Origin: Pisolithus tinctorius
Taxonomy: Eukaryota; Basidiomycota; Agaricomycetes; Boletales; Pisolithaceae
Direction: 5' to 3'
Length of the DNA: 64,000 nt
Assembly: GCA_024663395.1 (NCBI GenBank)
Contig: JANFAH010000005.1
Location: forward strand, 1,860,001 to 1,924,000
The position numbers and the translations under genes are program-made. Under the pieces are notes generated by a model. The model was not told the origin of the DNA, searched no databases, and worked only from the letters and a program-made list of their open reading frames with translations. This document shows, one piece after another, positions 1-9,988 of the stretch; the stretch's first letter is position 1; each line of letters starts with the position of its first letter.

Positions 1-106
1 GCTGGTCTCGGCATTCTCAGTACTCGGACTTACAACTCCGGTGGTAGTACTCCTACTACCCGTCCAGTACTCTGCTCCATGGTCCTAGCCCATACCTCGT
101 ACCCCT

Positions 107-139
107 GTAGACTTGGGAAGTCTACCCCTAAGAGGGGGA
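107..139 (+). other. Internal hairpin plus polypurine tract (LARD copy A)
   Basis: An 8-bp perfect stem (GTAGACTT / AAGTCTAC, 107-114 and 118-125) with a 3-nt loop is followed at once by AAGAGGGGGA (130-139). The same tract sits at the end of the element. Copies B (15291-15312) and C (40825-40856, complement) keep it, B with a single wobble pair in the stem. The layout resembles a central polypurine tract, but that role is inference. Confidence 0.6.
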
Positions 140-2184
140 TAAGGGACCTCGCTAGTGACCTACTCTCTGCCAAACCCCTGTCTGCTACCTCTCCAGTGCC
201 CTCAGCACAACCTCACTCGGTCCCTGCACACCGGTCCCCGGTTCCTTGGTCCAGTCCTTGCATACCAAAGCACTCCCAAACCACCTGCCCTGGGTTGCTC
301 CCAGCCCCTAACATCTGTGTTGGTACTCCAGTCTCACTATCTCAGTAGTCCTCGGCCTTGGTGATTGTGTGTTCACCGGTCTCACTGGCCTCGGCCTCCT
401 GTTCTCAGCCTTTCAGCTGGACAACCCCTAGGCCTCACACGGTCTCCAGACCCCCTGAACCGGTCCTCCAATGACTTTTGGCCCTCAGGCTTCTCACCAC
501 CGGAGAACCCACCTCCAACTAACTCCGGACACCCCTAAACTGGACTCAATACCCGGACTCAGCTTTGGCTGGCACTCCTAGGCTTCATTGCACCAGTCTC
601 ATGACCTGCTGGTCCCCGGTTCATGCCTAGATATGCTAGGTCCTCTGGTCCTTGTCCAGACCAAACTCTAGCTGTTGTAGACAGCCCCTAGTCCCTCGAT
701 GACCTCCAGAAGCCCATCCAGCCTGTTTCCAAGGTGCTCGGCACTTGGCCTTGCCACTTCCGGCCTCGGGGTTACACCTTGCTACCCCTGGTTACCCCAG
801 TCTCAGTGTTAGCCTGTCAGCCTACACTGTTTTGGCCTCCCGTTATCAGCCTGCTAGCTGGATAGCACCTCAGATCATCTCTGACTACCCCAAACCCCTC
901 CGACACCTTCAGACCAGCCTCCAGTCAGCCACTGCGGCCCAACCCAGCTCCAGACCGGTCTCCCTTTGGATTTCCGGCCTTACAGCCCCATCCAGGTTGA
1001 GACTGGTCTCCCATAGCCTTTCTAGCCCTTTTAGCCCTTACTGGCTCCCAACTGGTCCCCACCTGGCTTTTCTAAGCCCCCCTGACCATTAGACCGGCCT
1101 CTGGTTGCCCCTTCCGGTCCTCTCTGACCCTCAGACCGGTTCCCGGCCTTCCAGGCCTTCTGTTCCCTTGACCGGTCTTCGGTCTTGCTGTTTTCGCCAG
1201 ACCACTCGCTTTAGCACAACTGGCTCCACCACTCCCAGTCTCGGTCTCCAGCTTTTGCCACCCCCGGCCTGAGCCACCCTCGGTCTCAGCCTTCGGCTTT
1301 GACCCCTGTCTCTAGCTCCGGTCTCCTGTTTCCTTGTTATATGTTTTCTCAGTTTTCTGTTATCTGTTTTCTTTTCTGTAGATACACTTTCAGACCCTGT
1401 GACCCCCTGGAGCAGACCTTGGACCTGCCCTGGCCTTCTTGCCACTCCTCATGACCCCCTGTATCCCTGCAGTGCATTCCCGGTCCAACCAGTGCATTCC
1501 TAGACTGGTTTTTCTGGCCTTCCTGGCACCCACCTGGCCTTTGTGTCATTCCGGTGTCACTCAGCAGCACACTGGTACACCCCTGGACCATCTTTTGGTC
1601 ATCCCTGGACCTCTCTGAACCTCTCGGCCTCCGTGTTGTCCTGAACCAGCTTTGAAGCACACCTCCGGCCCTAGTGGCACACCCCTGGTACATTAGTTGG
1701 ACATTACCGGTCCCCTGTACATCTTCGGTCTCCGGTTTCCCCTGACCTGGCTCTGAAACACACCCCTAGGCCTTACCTGGCCATTCCTGACCTGCCTTAA
1801 CCCAACTCTGAAGTGCAACTCTGGCCCCCCTGAAAACACTGGCTACAGCTTTCAGCTGTCTCCAGAAACCCCCATATAGCCGGTCTAGTCACTTCCGGAC
1901 TCGGCTTTGCCTTGTCCCAGCCTGCTGAACTGTCTGGCAGCCTCCTAGACCGGCCTCCGGCCTGTTTGTTGTTACTTCTCCAGCCTCGGGTTCCCAGAAC
2001 AGTCTTCGGACTTGACCCTTGCCCCCAAACCCGGCTTATGCTATTCCGGTCTGAACTACTGGACCTCTGGTCATCGCTGGCCTGTCTCCCAGCCCTCAGG
2101 CTCACCCTTGGCACTGTGTGTGCACTCGGACTCACTCCTAGTCATGGGACCTCACTGCATAACCCTCTGAACATGTTTCCCTAT

Positions 2185-2217
2185 GGAACCTCAAGGGTTC
2201 GGTTCCTAAGAGGGGGA
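2185..2217 (+). other. Terminal hairpin plus polypurine tract (LARD copy A)
   Basis: A 6-bp stem (GGAACC 2185-2190, GGTTCC 2201-2206) precedes AAGAGGGGGA (2208-2217), three bases before the LTR. Polypurine tracts at this position prime plus-strand DNA synthesis in LTR retroelements. Equivalent modules are at 17370-17402 and, inverted, at 38845-38877. Confidence 0.7.
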
Positions 2218-2220
2218 TAC

Positions 2221-3141
2221 TGTCATATCCATGACTCTCGGGCTTGGTCCCAGTCCAGTCCGGACCCCTAGCCCCTATCTCCGGTCAAGTCCGGTCCTAG
2301 TCCGGCCTAGAAAACCTAACTCCGGCCTAGAGAACTCAACTCCAGCCCTAGGAAACCCAACTCCGGTCTAAATAACTTAAGTCCGGTGTTTTACCCCTAT
2401 CTCCGGTCCATTTCGGCCTCCCGGCCTTGCGCTGCTCCACCCCGGTCCTCCCAGGTCTATGTCCGGGTCACCTGGACATAACTCCGGTCTGTTTTCATTT
2501 GTTTGTACTATATTTAGTCTAGCCTGTTCATCAGACTTTGCTTACTGTACAATCCTGTGTCCGACCCCACTTATGCCGGTCACCCAGACTTTGGCTATTA
2601 GCCTCTGCATAGCCACTGTGGCTATCCTCATCTTGCTAATCATCTCACTAATAGCTTATTCACAAGTCCGGCTCTATGTTCATTATCCTGGACCGGCCTC
2701 ATGTATTTAACCCCTGTACATACTTCGTAGCACCCCAGTCAGAATATCAACTTAGTATTACCCTTAACTCCATACTACACCCCGAGACTACTCTATAGCT
2801 AAGGCCGAGCCTTAAGCTATCCCCGACCCCTGTCCTGGACCTCTCCCCAGCTTGCATAAGGGTACAGCACATAAGCTGAGACCAAGGGAGGTAGATCCAA
2901 CCCCGGACCGGCTTCCCCCTGTGTGCACCCCAAGACCGGTCGGTTTCCCACGCTACCGGTCTTGTTCCTGCGCTCCCGGCCTTAAGTCCGGTCCTCCGGA
3001 CTTAGCCCCTAACCTCCGGCCTCAACTCCGGTCCAACCGGACTTGGCCCCTGTCTCTCGGCCTTGATTCTGGCCACTCGGACTCAGCCCCTGTCACCCGG
3101 TCTTGAAGCCTGGTCACCCGAGGGTAAACCCGTACTTCACA
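2221..3141 (+). repeat. 3' LTR of LARD-922 copy A
   Basis: A 921-bp LTR begins TGTCATATCCATG and ends ACTTCACA. It matches the LTRs at 9989-10910, 17406-18327, 37943-38841 and 43690-44591. Unlike the copy B LTRs it keeps most CpG sites, so it is younger or less methylated. Positions 2280-2400 hold a decayed ~22-bp tandem array around an ACTCCGG core. The short reading frames inside it are not coding. Confidence 0.85.
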
Positions 3142-3988
3142 CTCTTTTACCACAACTCATGAAATCATCTCACTAGCTCACATGGTCATTTTCTCAAGGA
3201 ATTCTTATCAAATACTGGTGGCCACCACAGTGCCATCAGTATAACATGCTCTCAGAACCATTAGTCCCTTAAAAAACCTGCTGTCAGTCATTTCCTGGAC
3301 TGTTTCCCCCCCATGCCTGATGTGGTCTGGGACTAATCAGTACTTGAAAGGCTGAAAATGTTATGGAGGTCAATCTGGCACTTCAGAACATGATGTACAA
3401 ACCAGTCCCCTCTCAACCAATGCATTTTTGGCACAGGGACAGTGGTATGGAAGTTAGGGCAAGACAAAATCCTCTTTACCCCTGGGTGTCATCAGAAGGA
3501 TATGCTACTGAACTGCCATGGAGCAGAATCCTGTGCTTCCATCTGGCCCTGAATATTGCCTTTGGTCACATATGACCAAATAATCCTTCCCCAGTCATCT
3601 ACAGTTCAGATCAGAGCAAGATCTAGTGAACCCTCTTATGGTGCTCAGAGCACAAGGAGGTTTTGTCTCAACCCAACTTCCATACCAGTGTTCCTGTGCC
3701 ATAAATGCATTGGTTGAGAGGGGACTGGTTTGTACATCATGTTCTGAAGTGCCAGATTGACCTCCATAACATTTTCAGCCTTTCAAGTACTGATTAGTCC
3801 CAGACCACATCAGGCATGGGGGGGAAACAGTCCAGGAAATGACTGACAGCAGGTTTTTTAAGGGACTAATGGTTCTGAGAGCATGTTATACTGATGGCAC
3901 TGTGGTGGCCACCAGTATTTGATAAGAATTCCTTGAGAAAATGACCATGTGAGCTAGTGAGATGATTTCATGAGTTGTGGTAAAAGAG
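3142..3988. repeat. Long inverted repeat with identical arms
   Basis: Bases 3142-3427 are the exact reverse complement of 3703-3988 (286 bp, no mismatch seen). Weaker pairing continues to about 3471/3659 around a ~190-bp centre. The left arm starts exactly where the LARD LTR ends. No transposase frame is present; the frames inside are short. It could be a foldback DNA element or a recent inverted duplication. The element A insertion may have cut off the outermost part of the left arm. Confidence 0.85.
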
Positions 3989-4350
3989 GGAGGATTAATG
4001 GTACAAGTCCAACATTTGTCATTGTTTACATGCTGACAAATCATCTGGAAGATCATGTGGTTCATTGTGTAATCATATTTTCCCATCCTTCATGCCCTCA
4101 ATCCCATCAAAAGGTCACTTTTCACTATTTCACCAGTCAGGGACAAAAGTGTTGTAATGCACTTTTCAGAAAGAATAGGGTGTATCCCAGCATGTATTGC
4201 TCTGTTTGCACTGAACCTTAGTGCTCTTGAAAGCTTAGAGTCACCCCTTTCCATTGGTACAGGTATCATGATTATCTTTGCAGAATAGCCTGAGCTACAT
4301 CAGCAACAACTCACACCTCACAAACATTGCAATGCTTTTGTCCCTCACTG
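3989..4350. other. AT-richer spacer without recognisable gene
   Basis: About 360 bp between the inverted repeat and the gag remnant holds only short frames with no family resemblance. I see no promoter, RNA gene or LTR end in it. Confidence 0.5.
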
Positions 4351-4353
4351 TAC

Positions 4354-4620
4354 CTATTTTTTTGCCTTGGGGGCAGAGCCCAAGGTTGAGGCCAGTGTTG
4401 CCTCAGAGGTGGCCACAGCATGAGCTTTGGCCTTCCCAGCTTTCTTTGGGCACTTATCTGCAAAATGTCTGGTGCCCCCACAGAACATGCAAAGGTTGTT
4501 GTCTTTGCAATGCTTGCACTCCTCTGGTGTCAGCTTGCCATCTTTTCCCAACTTGCTTGAGTCCAGCTTGGGTGTGTTAGAGCCAGTCTGACTGGTTGAG
4601 GCAGGTTTGGATGAGGGCTG
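4354..4620 (-). pseudogene. Ty3/gypsy gag C-terminus with zinc knuckle (remnant)
   Basis: Reading right to left, this segment encodes the tail of a fungal gypsy Gag. A CCHC knuckle, CMFCGGTRHFADKC, spans about 4450-4492, followed by a Lys/Ala-rich tail. The knuckle binds packaged RNA in Gag proteins. The frame is cut at 4620 by the 816-bp solo LTR (4626-5441); the matching upstream Gag sequence resumes at 5447. The open frame reading from within the LTR into this segment is an insertion artefact. No pol follows on this strand, so this is a truncated element. Confidence 0.75.
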
Positions 4621-4625
4621 TCTAC

Positions 4626-5441
4626 TGTCAAAGTCGGACAACACCCCTGGCTCCTTCTTAGGGCGGAGTTGGAGCGGGTTGGGCTGCGGAGTACAGTGGT
4701 CAAAGTCCGAAGTGAATCCGACCACTGGGTGGTGAGATATTTGACGAACAGTGAGCGGAGGGGTATGAAGGAAAGTCTCGGAGGCTGAGGTCGGAGTCGG
4801 AGTTCGGGGGTCAGAGGTCAGAGGTCAGATGAGAGGGCGTTGGGTTCAGCTAGTGCACTGCCCCCTTGTGTGAGCTCAGCCCTCATATTTCAGAGGTGGA
4901 GCAGACTCAGAGGAAGTGGAGACAAAACTCCAGAGGGGACTGAGAGGGAGTCAAAGGTGGGGACTTTATTCGATATTCGTACTGATTACATCGGAGTACT
5001 ATGTGGCCTTATATATGATGTAGGTCAAGGGTGGTGCAGTCTGGAATGTAAACCAATAAGTGTATAGTGGGTTAGAGTCCTTCCGACACAAGGGATAGAG
5101 GGTAGGGATGACGGGGACCTTAACTGAGACAAGGAAACTACTACAACGAGGAAGAGAGGGTAAACACCGAAGGAGCGGAAGAATGGAGAAAACCGACATG
5201 AGGGCAGAACCCTATTTAGAATGCAGGGCCACAAGTCCGACAGCCCACGTGACCAACCTTAGGGCGGAGTTGAGCGGAGTTGGTCAGAACATGGACAGGG
5301 GACCTCGGAGAGGTGTGGAGATGTGTCAGGAGGGTCGGAGGAGCGCGGGAACACGTCGGAGGAGGGCAGAGAAGCGCGGGAACATGTCGGAAAAGGGCAG
5401 AGTAGGTGTTAGGGGCTTATGCTGGTGTCATGGCCATGACA
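4626..5441 (-). repeat. Solo LTR, family LTR-815, TSD TCTAC
   Basis: An 816-bp LTR-like unit is flanked by a perfect 5-bp duplication, TCTAC (4621-4625 and 5442-5446). On the minus strand it begins TGTCATGGCCATGACA, a perfect 16-bp palindrome, and ends CTTTGACA. A near-identical copy lies at 29862-30676, and differences seen between them are mostly CG versus TG or CA. It splits a gag remnant. No coding frame is credible. Minus-strand orientation is inferred from the shared 5' terminus. Confidence 0.85.
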
Positions 5442-5446
5442 TCTAC

Positions 5447-6680
5447 CAGAGTTGCCATTTCCAGAATTATTGCCAGTCTTGGATTTCTCTTGACTGGGCT
5501 TAGGCTGGGTGTTGTGACTGGGGTTGGGAGTTGACTTGTTACCAGAGGACAACCCCTGGTGCTTACTGGACCACTGAATCTCCTCTTTGCACTCCCAGTA
5601 ACATGTGTCAATCTCCTGAGCTAGGTGGTGAAGCTCATGCAGGGTTCTTGGTTTGCCAACCCAGCAGACCTTGTCTTTGATGCAATCAGGGAGACTGGTG
5701 TAGAAAAAGTGGTGCAGAGCACCATCACCATATCCCCAGACTTGTGAGGCAAGCCAGTTGAATTCGACCATGTACTTGTTGACCTGGTGATTGTCTTTCA
5801 TCTGAAGATGGTCTAGCTGGCTTTCAGCATTGGCCACCAGGTTGAGATCCAAAGGTGGTTTGAAGCTCTATAATGAACTCCTTCCATGAGTCCATCCAAT
5901 AGGGCCAGTCCTCTGGGTCTTCAGTCCCAAGTAGGTCTGGTTTGAACCACTCAAGAGCCATCCCTTTCAGGAATGACTGTGCAAAAGTGACCTTGGCTTG
6001 ATCACTTCAAAAGGCCCAGGGCTGGTCCCAGAAGTTGAGTTTGCACTGGATAAGAACAGTGTGCAGCTTCTTTGGGTCTGTCCCATTGAAGGTGTCTGGT
6101 TCACACAACTTGGTTCTAGAAGAGGACTCAGAGCCAGTGTGAGCATTGCATGTGAGAAGCTTGATGGCTTTGGCAAGGTTGTCAAGCATGGTTACACCTG
6201 GTTTGACATCATCATCTGGGATGGGTTCTTCATCATCATTATCTGGGTCATCTCCTGGCCCATTGTTGCCAGGACCATCATCACTGGGGTCATCACCACC
6301 AGGATTGAAGTCATCTGGTTTGTCCAGGTCCAGTTCATCATCTGGATCATTAGTGGGTGCAGGAGGTCGATTAGGAGTGGGTGTAGTGGATTTGCAGGCT
6401 GAGAAGCCCCTGAAGTTGTTGACTTTGCTGGGTGACCTTCTGGCTGTCCTTAAGGACACCAGGGCAGTGGCATGGCACAAGTTGACTGCTGAGGCTGAAT
6501 CTGGATTGGTGGTAGCATGTGCCCATGCTGCTTGAGTTCTGGTCTGGGTAGGCATGCCAGGGCAGTGGCATGGCACAAGTTGACTGCTGAGGCTGAATCT
6601 GGATTGGTGGTAGCATGTGCCCATGCTGCTTGAGTTCTGGTCTGGGTAGGCATGCCAAGGGTGTGATACTGAGGTTCTGT
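5447..6680 (-). pseudogene. Ty3/gypsy gag, N-terminal and core part (remnant)
   Basis: This continues the gag at 4354-4620 across the solo LTR. From right to left: a Gln/Ala/Pro-rich leader, an acidic Asp/Pro/Gly/Asn region (about 6190-6350), then the retrotransposon-gag core. The core includes EPDTFNGTDPKKLHT (about 6057-6101), WGYGDGALHHFFYTSLPD (about 5685-5738) and VGKPRTLHELHHLAQEID (about 5610-5663). The frame shifts between pieces near 5852-5860 and 6010, so no intact protein is made. Gag of this class forms the particle shell. A 98-bp tandem duplication in the leader, not a multiple of three, adds another shift. Confidence 0.75.
6459..6654. repeat. 98-bp direct tandem duplication
   Basis: The unit 6459-6556 is repeated at 6557-6654 with near-perfect identity, inside the gag leader. 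Because 98 is not divisible by three it breaks the reading frame. Confidence 0.85.
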
Positions 6681-6699
6681 TGATCCTGCTGCAGGCCCA

Positions 6700-7637
6700 C
6701 TGTATTCACCTCAGCTGGAAGAGGGTGAAATAGAGGAGGGTGGTGACATTCATATTAATGACAACTTTTTTGCAGACAATTCTGAACTGATGAATGTTGA
6801 TGGTGACCCCCCCTTGTCACACATTGAGACACCATCATTTCCCATACCATCCCCCTCCCTGCTCTTCTCTGAGTGAGAGCTGCTGCCACCTGTTGTTCCA
6901 TTGCCCTCTCCATCCTCTCCTGGATGGCAGTCAACATCAGCCAACCCATCATGTCCCCCCCATTTTTCTAACCAGTTGTCATTGTCATCCCTCCCTGCTA
7001 ATTCTGAGCAGTTTTCACTCACCCCCCACCATCCTTTAATTTTTCCAAGTCATCTCCTGTCATATCTCCTCCCCCCTCTACTTTTAACAGGGCAAATTCT
7101 ATCAGCTTGAACAATGACCCCCCTCCCTTCATATCCCATCATCCAAAACTCCAGCCAGCATGTCCATCCCTCAAGCAGGATCGTCCCCTTCTTAAACACT
7201 GGTCAGCCTCCACTCCAAATATGGATGACTCCTCTGACTCTGACATCGCTTCATCCAACCTATTCTCAGCACTTCATCTCTCATCATCTTCCCCCCCCAG
7301 CATCACCACTTTCTCCAATGACAGCGATTCCAAGCTGTCATCAAGGCCATCCTGTAAGCATGCATGGGATACCCCTGCTGACAAGCTTTCTTTGAACCTT
7401 GTGTCTGCTTCATTAACTTTCATTAAGCAGTTTCAACAGGCACAGCAGGATAGGTCTGAGGTCAAGCATCACCAGCTCAAGTATGGATACTGGAGGACTC
7501 GACAGAAGGCCACTGCTCTCTTGGCTGATCACAAACACCAACTTACCATGCAATGTGAGCTGTTTGCACATGAGGAGATGATGGCAGCTCAAGAGTTGGA
7601 GAAGATGAAGCTTGCTAGACCAATTGGGGGTAAGTGA
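6700..7637 (+). pseudogene. Uncharacterised Ser/Pro-rich, coiled-coil coding remnant
   Basis: I do not recognise this gene. The longest frame is open to 7637 and first shows codon-like composition well upstream of the nominal TTG at 7107. An acidic stretch (about 6720-6800) reads in another frame, so at least one shift is present. The C-terminal ~90 residues are charged and helix-like, with Gln/Glu/Lys heptads from about 7420 and an end rich in ELEKMKLARP. The arrangement, Ser/Pro-rich disorder then coiled coil, resembles small proteins found beside fungal transposons, but no domain can be named. It is bounded by a gag remnant on the left and LTR fragments on the right. Confidence 0.4.
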
Positions 7638-7644
7638 TTGGTGA

Positions 7645-7708
7645 GGCCAAGGCCAGACTGGATGAACACAAGGCTGAGTCTGGCCAGGGTCAGGGTATGG
7701 TCATGACA
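7645..7708 (-). repeat. 5'-terminal fragment of LTR-523 family
   Basis: The minus strand from 7708 begins TGTCATGACCATACC and resembles 19490-19564 for about 65 bp. It is truncated and abuts the next LTR copy directly. Confidence 0.6.
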
Positions 7709-8114
7709 CAGGAAGAGACTGGGTTAGACAAGACCAGATTGATTTCAGACTGAGGCTAAACAATTCTTCCTACAGCTTAAATACTAAAGGTAAGCTAAGT
7801 GTAATGTAGCACTGGAGACTGGTTGCACTGGTACAGTGGTGATTGGTAAACTGATTGGTAAGTATGATGTTACAAAGAATATTATCAAGCAAAGTATGAA
7901 CAAAGGTTTACTGGGAACCAGGGCAGGACTAGTGATGGGCCAGGTACCATGCTGGTCTGACATCAACTGTGCAAACAGCTTGACTGGGCACTGCCTTGCA
8001 AGCTAACATGTTTCTAGGTTGAAGTGTCAAGGCCAGGACCAGGATAGGGGCAGAATGAGACCAGTTGAGACTGGGGTAGGACCAGTCTAGAGTAGTCTAG
8101 GCATGGTCATGACA
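7709..8114 (-). repeat. LTR of family LTR-2, 3' LTR of a truncated minus-strand element
   Basis: On the minus strand it begins TGTCATGACCATGCC at 8114 and matches the + strand copies at 21734 and 22233, including the CAGTCTGAAATCAAT block. A polypurine tract lies immediately outside it on the right, so it is the 3' LTR of an element whose interior is cut off near 8215. Confidence 0.7.
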
Positions 8115-8117
8115 GTA

Positions 8118-8149
8118 TCCCCCTCTTGGAGCCAAGCCCATGAGGCTCC
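8118..8149 (-). other. Hairpin plus polypurine tract (LTR-2 element)
   Basis: The complement of AAGAGGGGGA lies at 8118-8127. A 6-bp stem GGAGCC / GGCTCC (8128-8133, 8144-8149) stands directly upstream of it on the minus strand. Compared with the LARD-922 stem GGAACC / GGTTCC, one A-T pair has become G-C, so pairing is kept. Confidence 0.65.
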
Positions 8150-8215
8150 AATGAGAACAATGCTGAGAACAAAATTTTGGTGTCTGACCTTGAAACTGGT
8201 GAACTTAAGACCAGT

Positions 8216-8870
8216 TGACCTCAGGTTTGGTCCCCCACTACATGTCTATTCACTGGTCCAGGATGCCATATGACCAAGATCTCCTGCCTGACCTGACCTG
8301 GGCTACCAGTGTTGAGTTGCAGGTTGGTAGCAACAATGATGAGCGAGCAATCCAGGGCAAGCTGGCTGAACACAAGAGGTCCAAGAAGAAGCCCAGTTGG
8401 AGGCAGAAACACAGGAGCAAGCCCAGCTTGAGGAAAGAGAGGGTGTGTGAAGAGGCTGAGGCACAAAGGGTAGAGACTGCATGCAAGGCTGAAGAGGCCA
8501 GGAAGGCAGCTGAGAGCTGGTGAGCAGATGCTCTGGTGGGTGGTGTGACTGGGGCTGGTTCCAACATTGAGGTGATGAGCCCTTGGTGAGTCTTATTATG
8601 ATTATTACTGGTGTTCTTGACCAACACCCTACCAGCTATCTTCATTGTGCCCAGACCAACATGACCTGCCTGCACAGCACCAACAGCAAGAAGAGGTGCA
8701 TGGCATGCAACCAGTGCAATGAGCTCAAGGAGCACTGCCAGTGGCTGGTTGAGGGTGAGACTGGTCAAGGGGCCAGTCCAGCTGTTGACAAGGGGAAGAG
8801 AAAGGCTGATGTGACCTCCCCTCACCCTGGGGAGAAGAAGAAAAGGTTGAGGTGACCATCCACCAAAACA
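8216..8870 (+). pseudogene. Coiled-coil plus Cys-cluster remnant
   Basis: Two frames carry protein-like composition. At 8320-8522 there is a charged Lys/Glu/Ala/Gln stretch of coiled-coil type that needs a frame shift to read cleanly. At about 8640-8760 there is a cysteine cluster (HCAQTNMTC, then KKRCMACNQCNELKEHC), followed by a Lys/Arg-rich basic run to 8852. The Cys spacing suggests a zinc-binding module, but I cannot assign a family. It is joined to gypsy pol near 8870, where the normal Gag/protease part is missing, so this junction looks like a rearrangement. Confidence 0.4.
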
Positions 8871-8879
8871 CTCAAAGGT

Positions 8880-9988
8880 GCAGATGACAAGGAGGGGGAT
8901 GTGGGGGAGGGGCCTCAGACCTCTCCCATCTTCTTTGTACCTAAGAAGGATGGCAAGAAGTGCATGGTGCAGGACTACTGATACCTCAACAAGCATATGG
9001 TTAAGAATGCATACCCTCTCCTGCTTATCTCCCAACTTGTTGACAAACTCAAGGGCTGCAAGCTCTTCACCAAAATGGATCTCTGATGGGGGTACAACAA
9101 TGTTTGTGTCAAGGAAGGGGATGAGTGGAAGGCCACCTTCATCATGCATAAAGGTGCCTATGAACCTCTGGTAATGTACTTTGGCCTCTGCAATTCACCG
9201 TCCACCTTCCAAAACATGATGAACAACATCTTTGGTGACATGGAGGATGTTCTGGTGGTGTACATTGATGATCTTATGATCTTCACCAAGACAGATGATG
9301 AAGCTGAGCATGATAGGATCATCCTGGAGGTGTTATGGAGACTAGAAGAGAACAATCTGTTTGTCAAGCCAGAGAAGTGCGTCTTCAAGCAGAAGCAGGT
9401 GGAGTTCTTGGGAATGGTGGTTGGCACTGATGGCATCAGTATGGATGAGGGCAAGGTAAAGGCTATAACAGAGTGGCCAATCCCTACAAAGGTTTGCTTG
9501 GTACAGACCTTTCTGGGTCTGGCCAACTTTTATCATCACTTCATCAAGGACTTTGTGCAGATAGCCCACCCCCTCAATGACCTCACGAGAAAAGATCAGC
9601 TCTGGACTTGGGGTCCCCAAGAACAACAGGCCTTTGATGCTCTAAAGGTCACCTTCACCACTGCACCCATCCTTGCCTTCCCTGATCAAGACAGAGAGTT
9701 TTGTCTGGAGACCAATGCCTCAGACTTTGCAACTGGCACTGTCCTCTCTGTAAAATGCGAAGATGATCTCTGGTGACCCATCACCTTCTACTCTCATTCC
9801 ATGTCCCCTCCTGAATGAAACTACCAGGTCTTTGACAAAGAGATGCTGGCCATAATTCATGCCCTGGAAACATGGTGACACTACCTTGAGGCTACCCCCT
9901 ATCAGTTTGAAGTCTGGACAGACCACTCAAACCTCCAGTACTTCATGAAGGCACAAAATCTGGATCACCACCAGGCACATTGGGCCCA
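8880..9988 (+). pseudogene. Chromodomain Ty3/gypsy pol, RT and start of RNase H
   Basis: The segment encodes reverse transcriptase from FFVPKKDGKK (about 8931) through the catalytic VVYIDDLMIF (about 9256-9285) to TFLGLANFYHHFIKDF. RNase H follows, with DKEMLAIIHALE and VWTDHSNLQYF (about 9913-9945). In-frame stops at 8979, 9084, 9774, 9815 and 9877 are TGA, mostly where Arg (CGA) is expected, so the frame is dead. Gag, protease and the start of RT are absent. The reading breaks at 9988 in a complete LARD-922 insertion and resumes at 18328 without loss apart from the duplicated GCCCA. Confidence 0.85.

Larger units (their letters stand above)
1..2220 (+). mobile_element. LARD-922 copy A, 3' part of internal region
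   Basis: This is the 3' portion of the interior of a large non-autonomous LTR element; its 5' half lies left of the window. It aligns base for base with 15183-17405 (same strand) and with the reverse complement of about 38842-40970. No frame exceeds about 120 codons and none resembles gag or pol, so I call it non-coding. The strand is C/T-rich and studded with CGG and CCGG; the same places read TGG or CAG in copy B. It ends with a polypurine tract at 2208-2217 directly before the 3' LTR. An internal second hairpin plus polypurine tract lies at 107-139. Confidence 0.8.

Noticed and set aside
4354..4725. Open minus-strand frame of 123 codons with a distinctive N-terminus
   Set aside because: The first ~33 codons lie in the inserted LTR-815 copy; the same residues appear at 29728-29961 only because the same LTR inserted there. 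Only the part left of 4621 is gag.
4840..5503. Several frames repeated at 30075-30927
   Set aside because: They are the LTR-815 sequence read in the same frames in two copies; shared sequence reflects repeat identity, not coding selection.
7107..7637. Intact host gene of 176 codons
   Set aside because: No ATG at the start, protein-like sequence in other frames upstream, and position between transposon pieces make an intact host gene unlikely.
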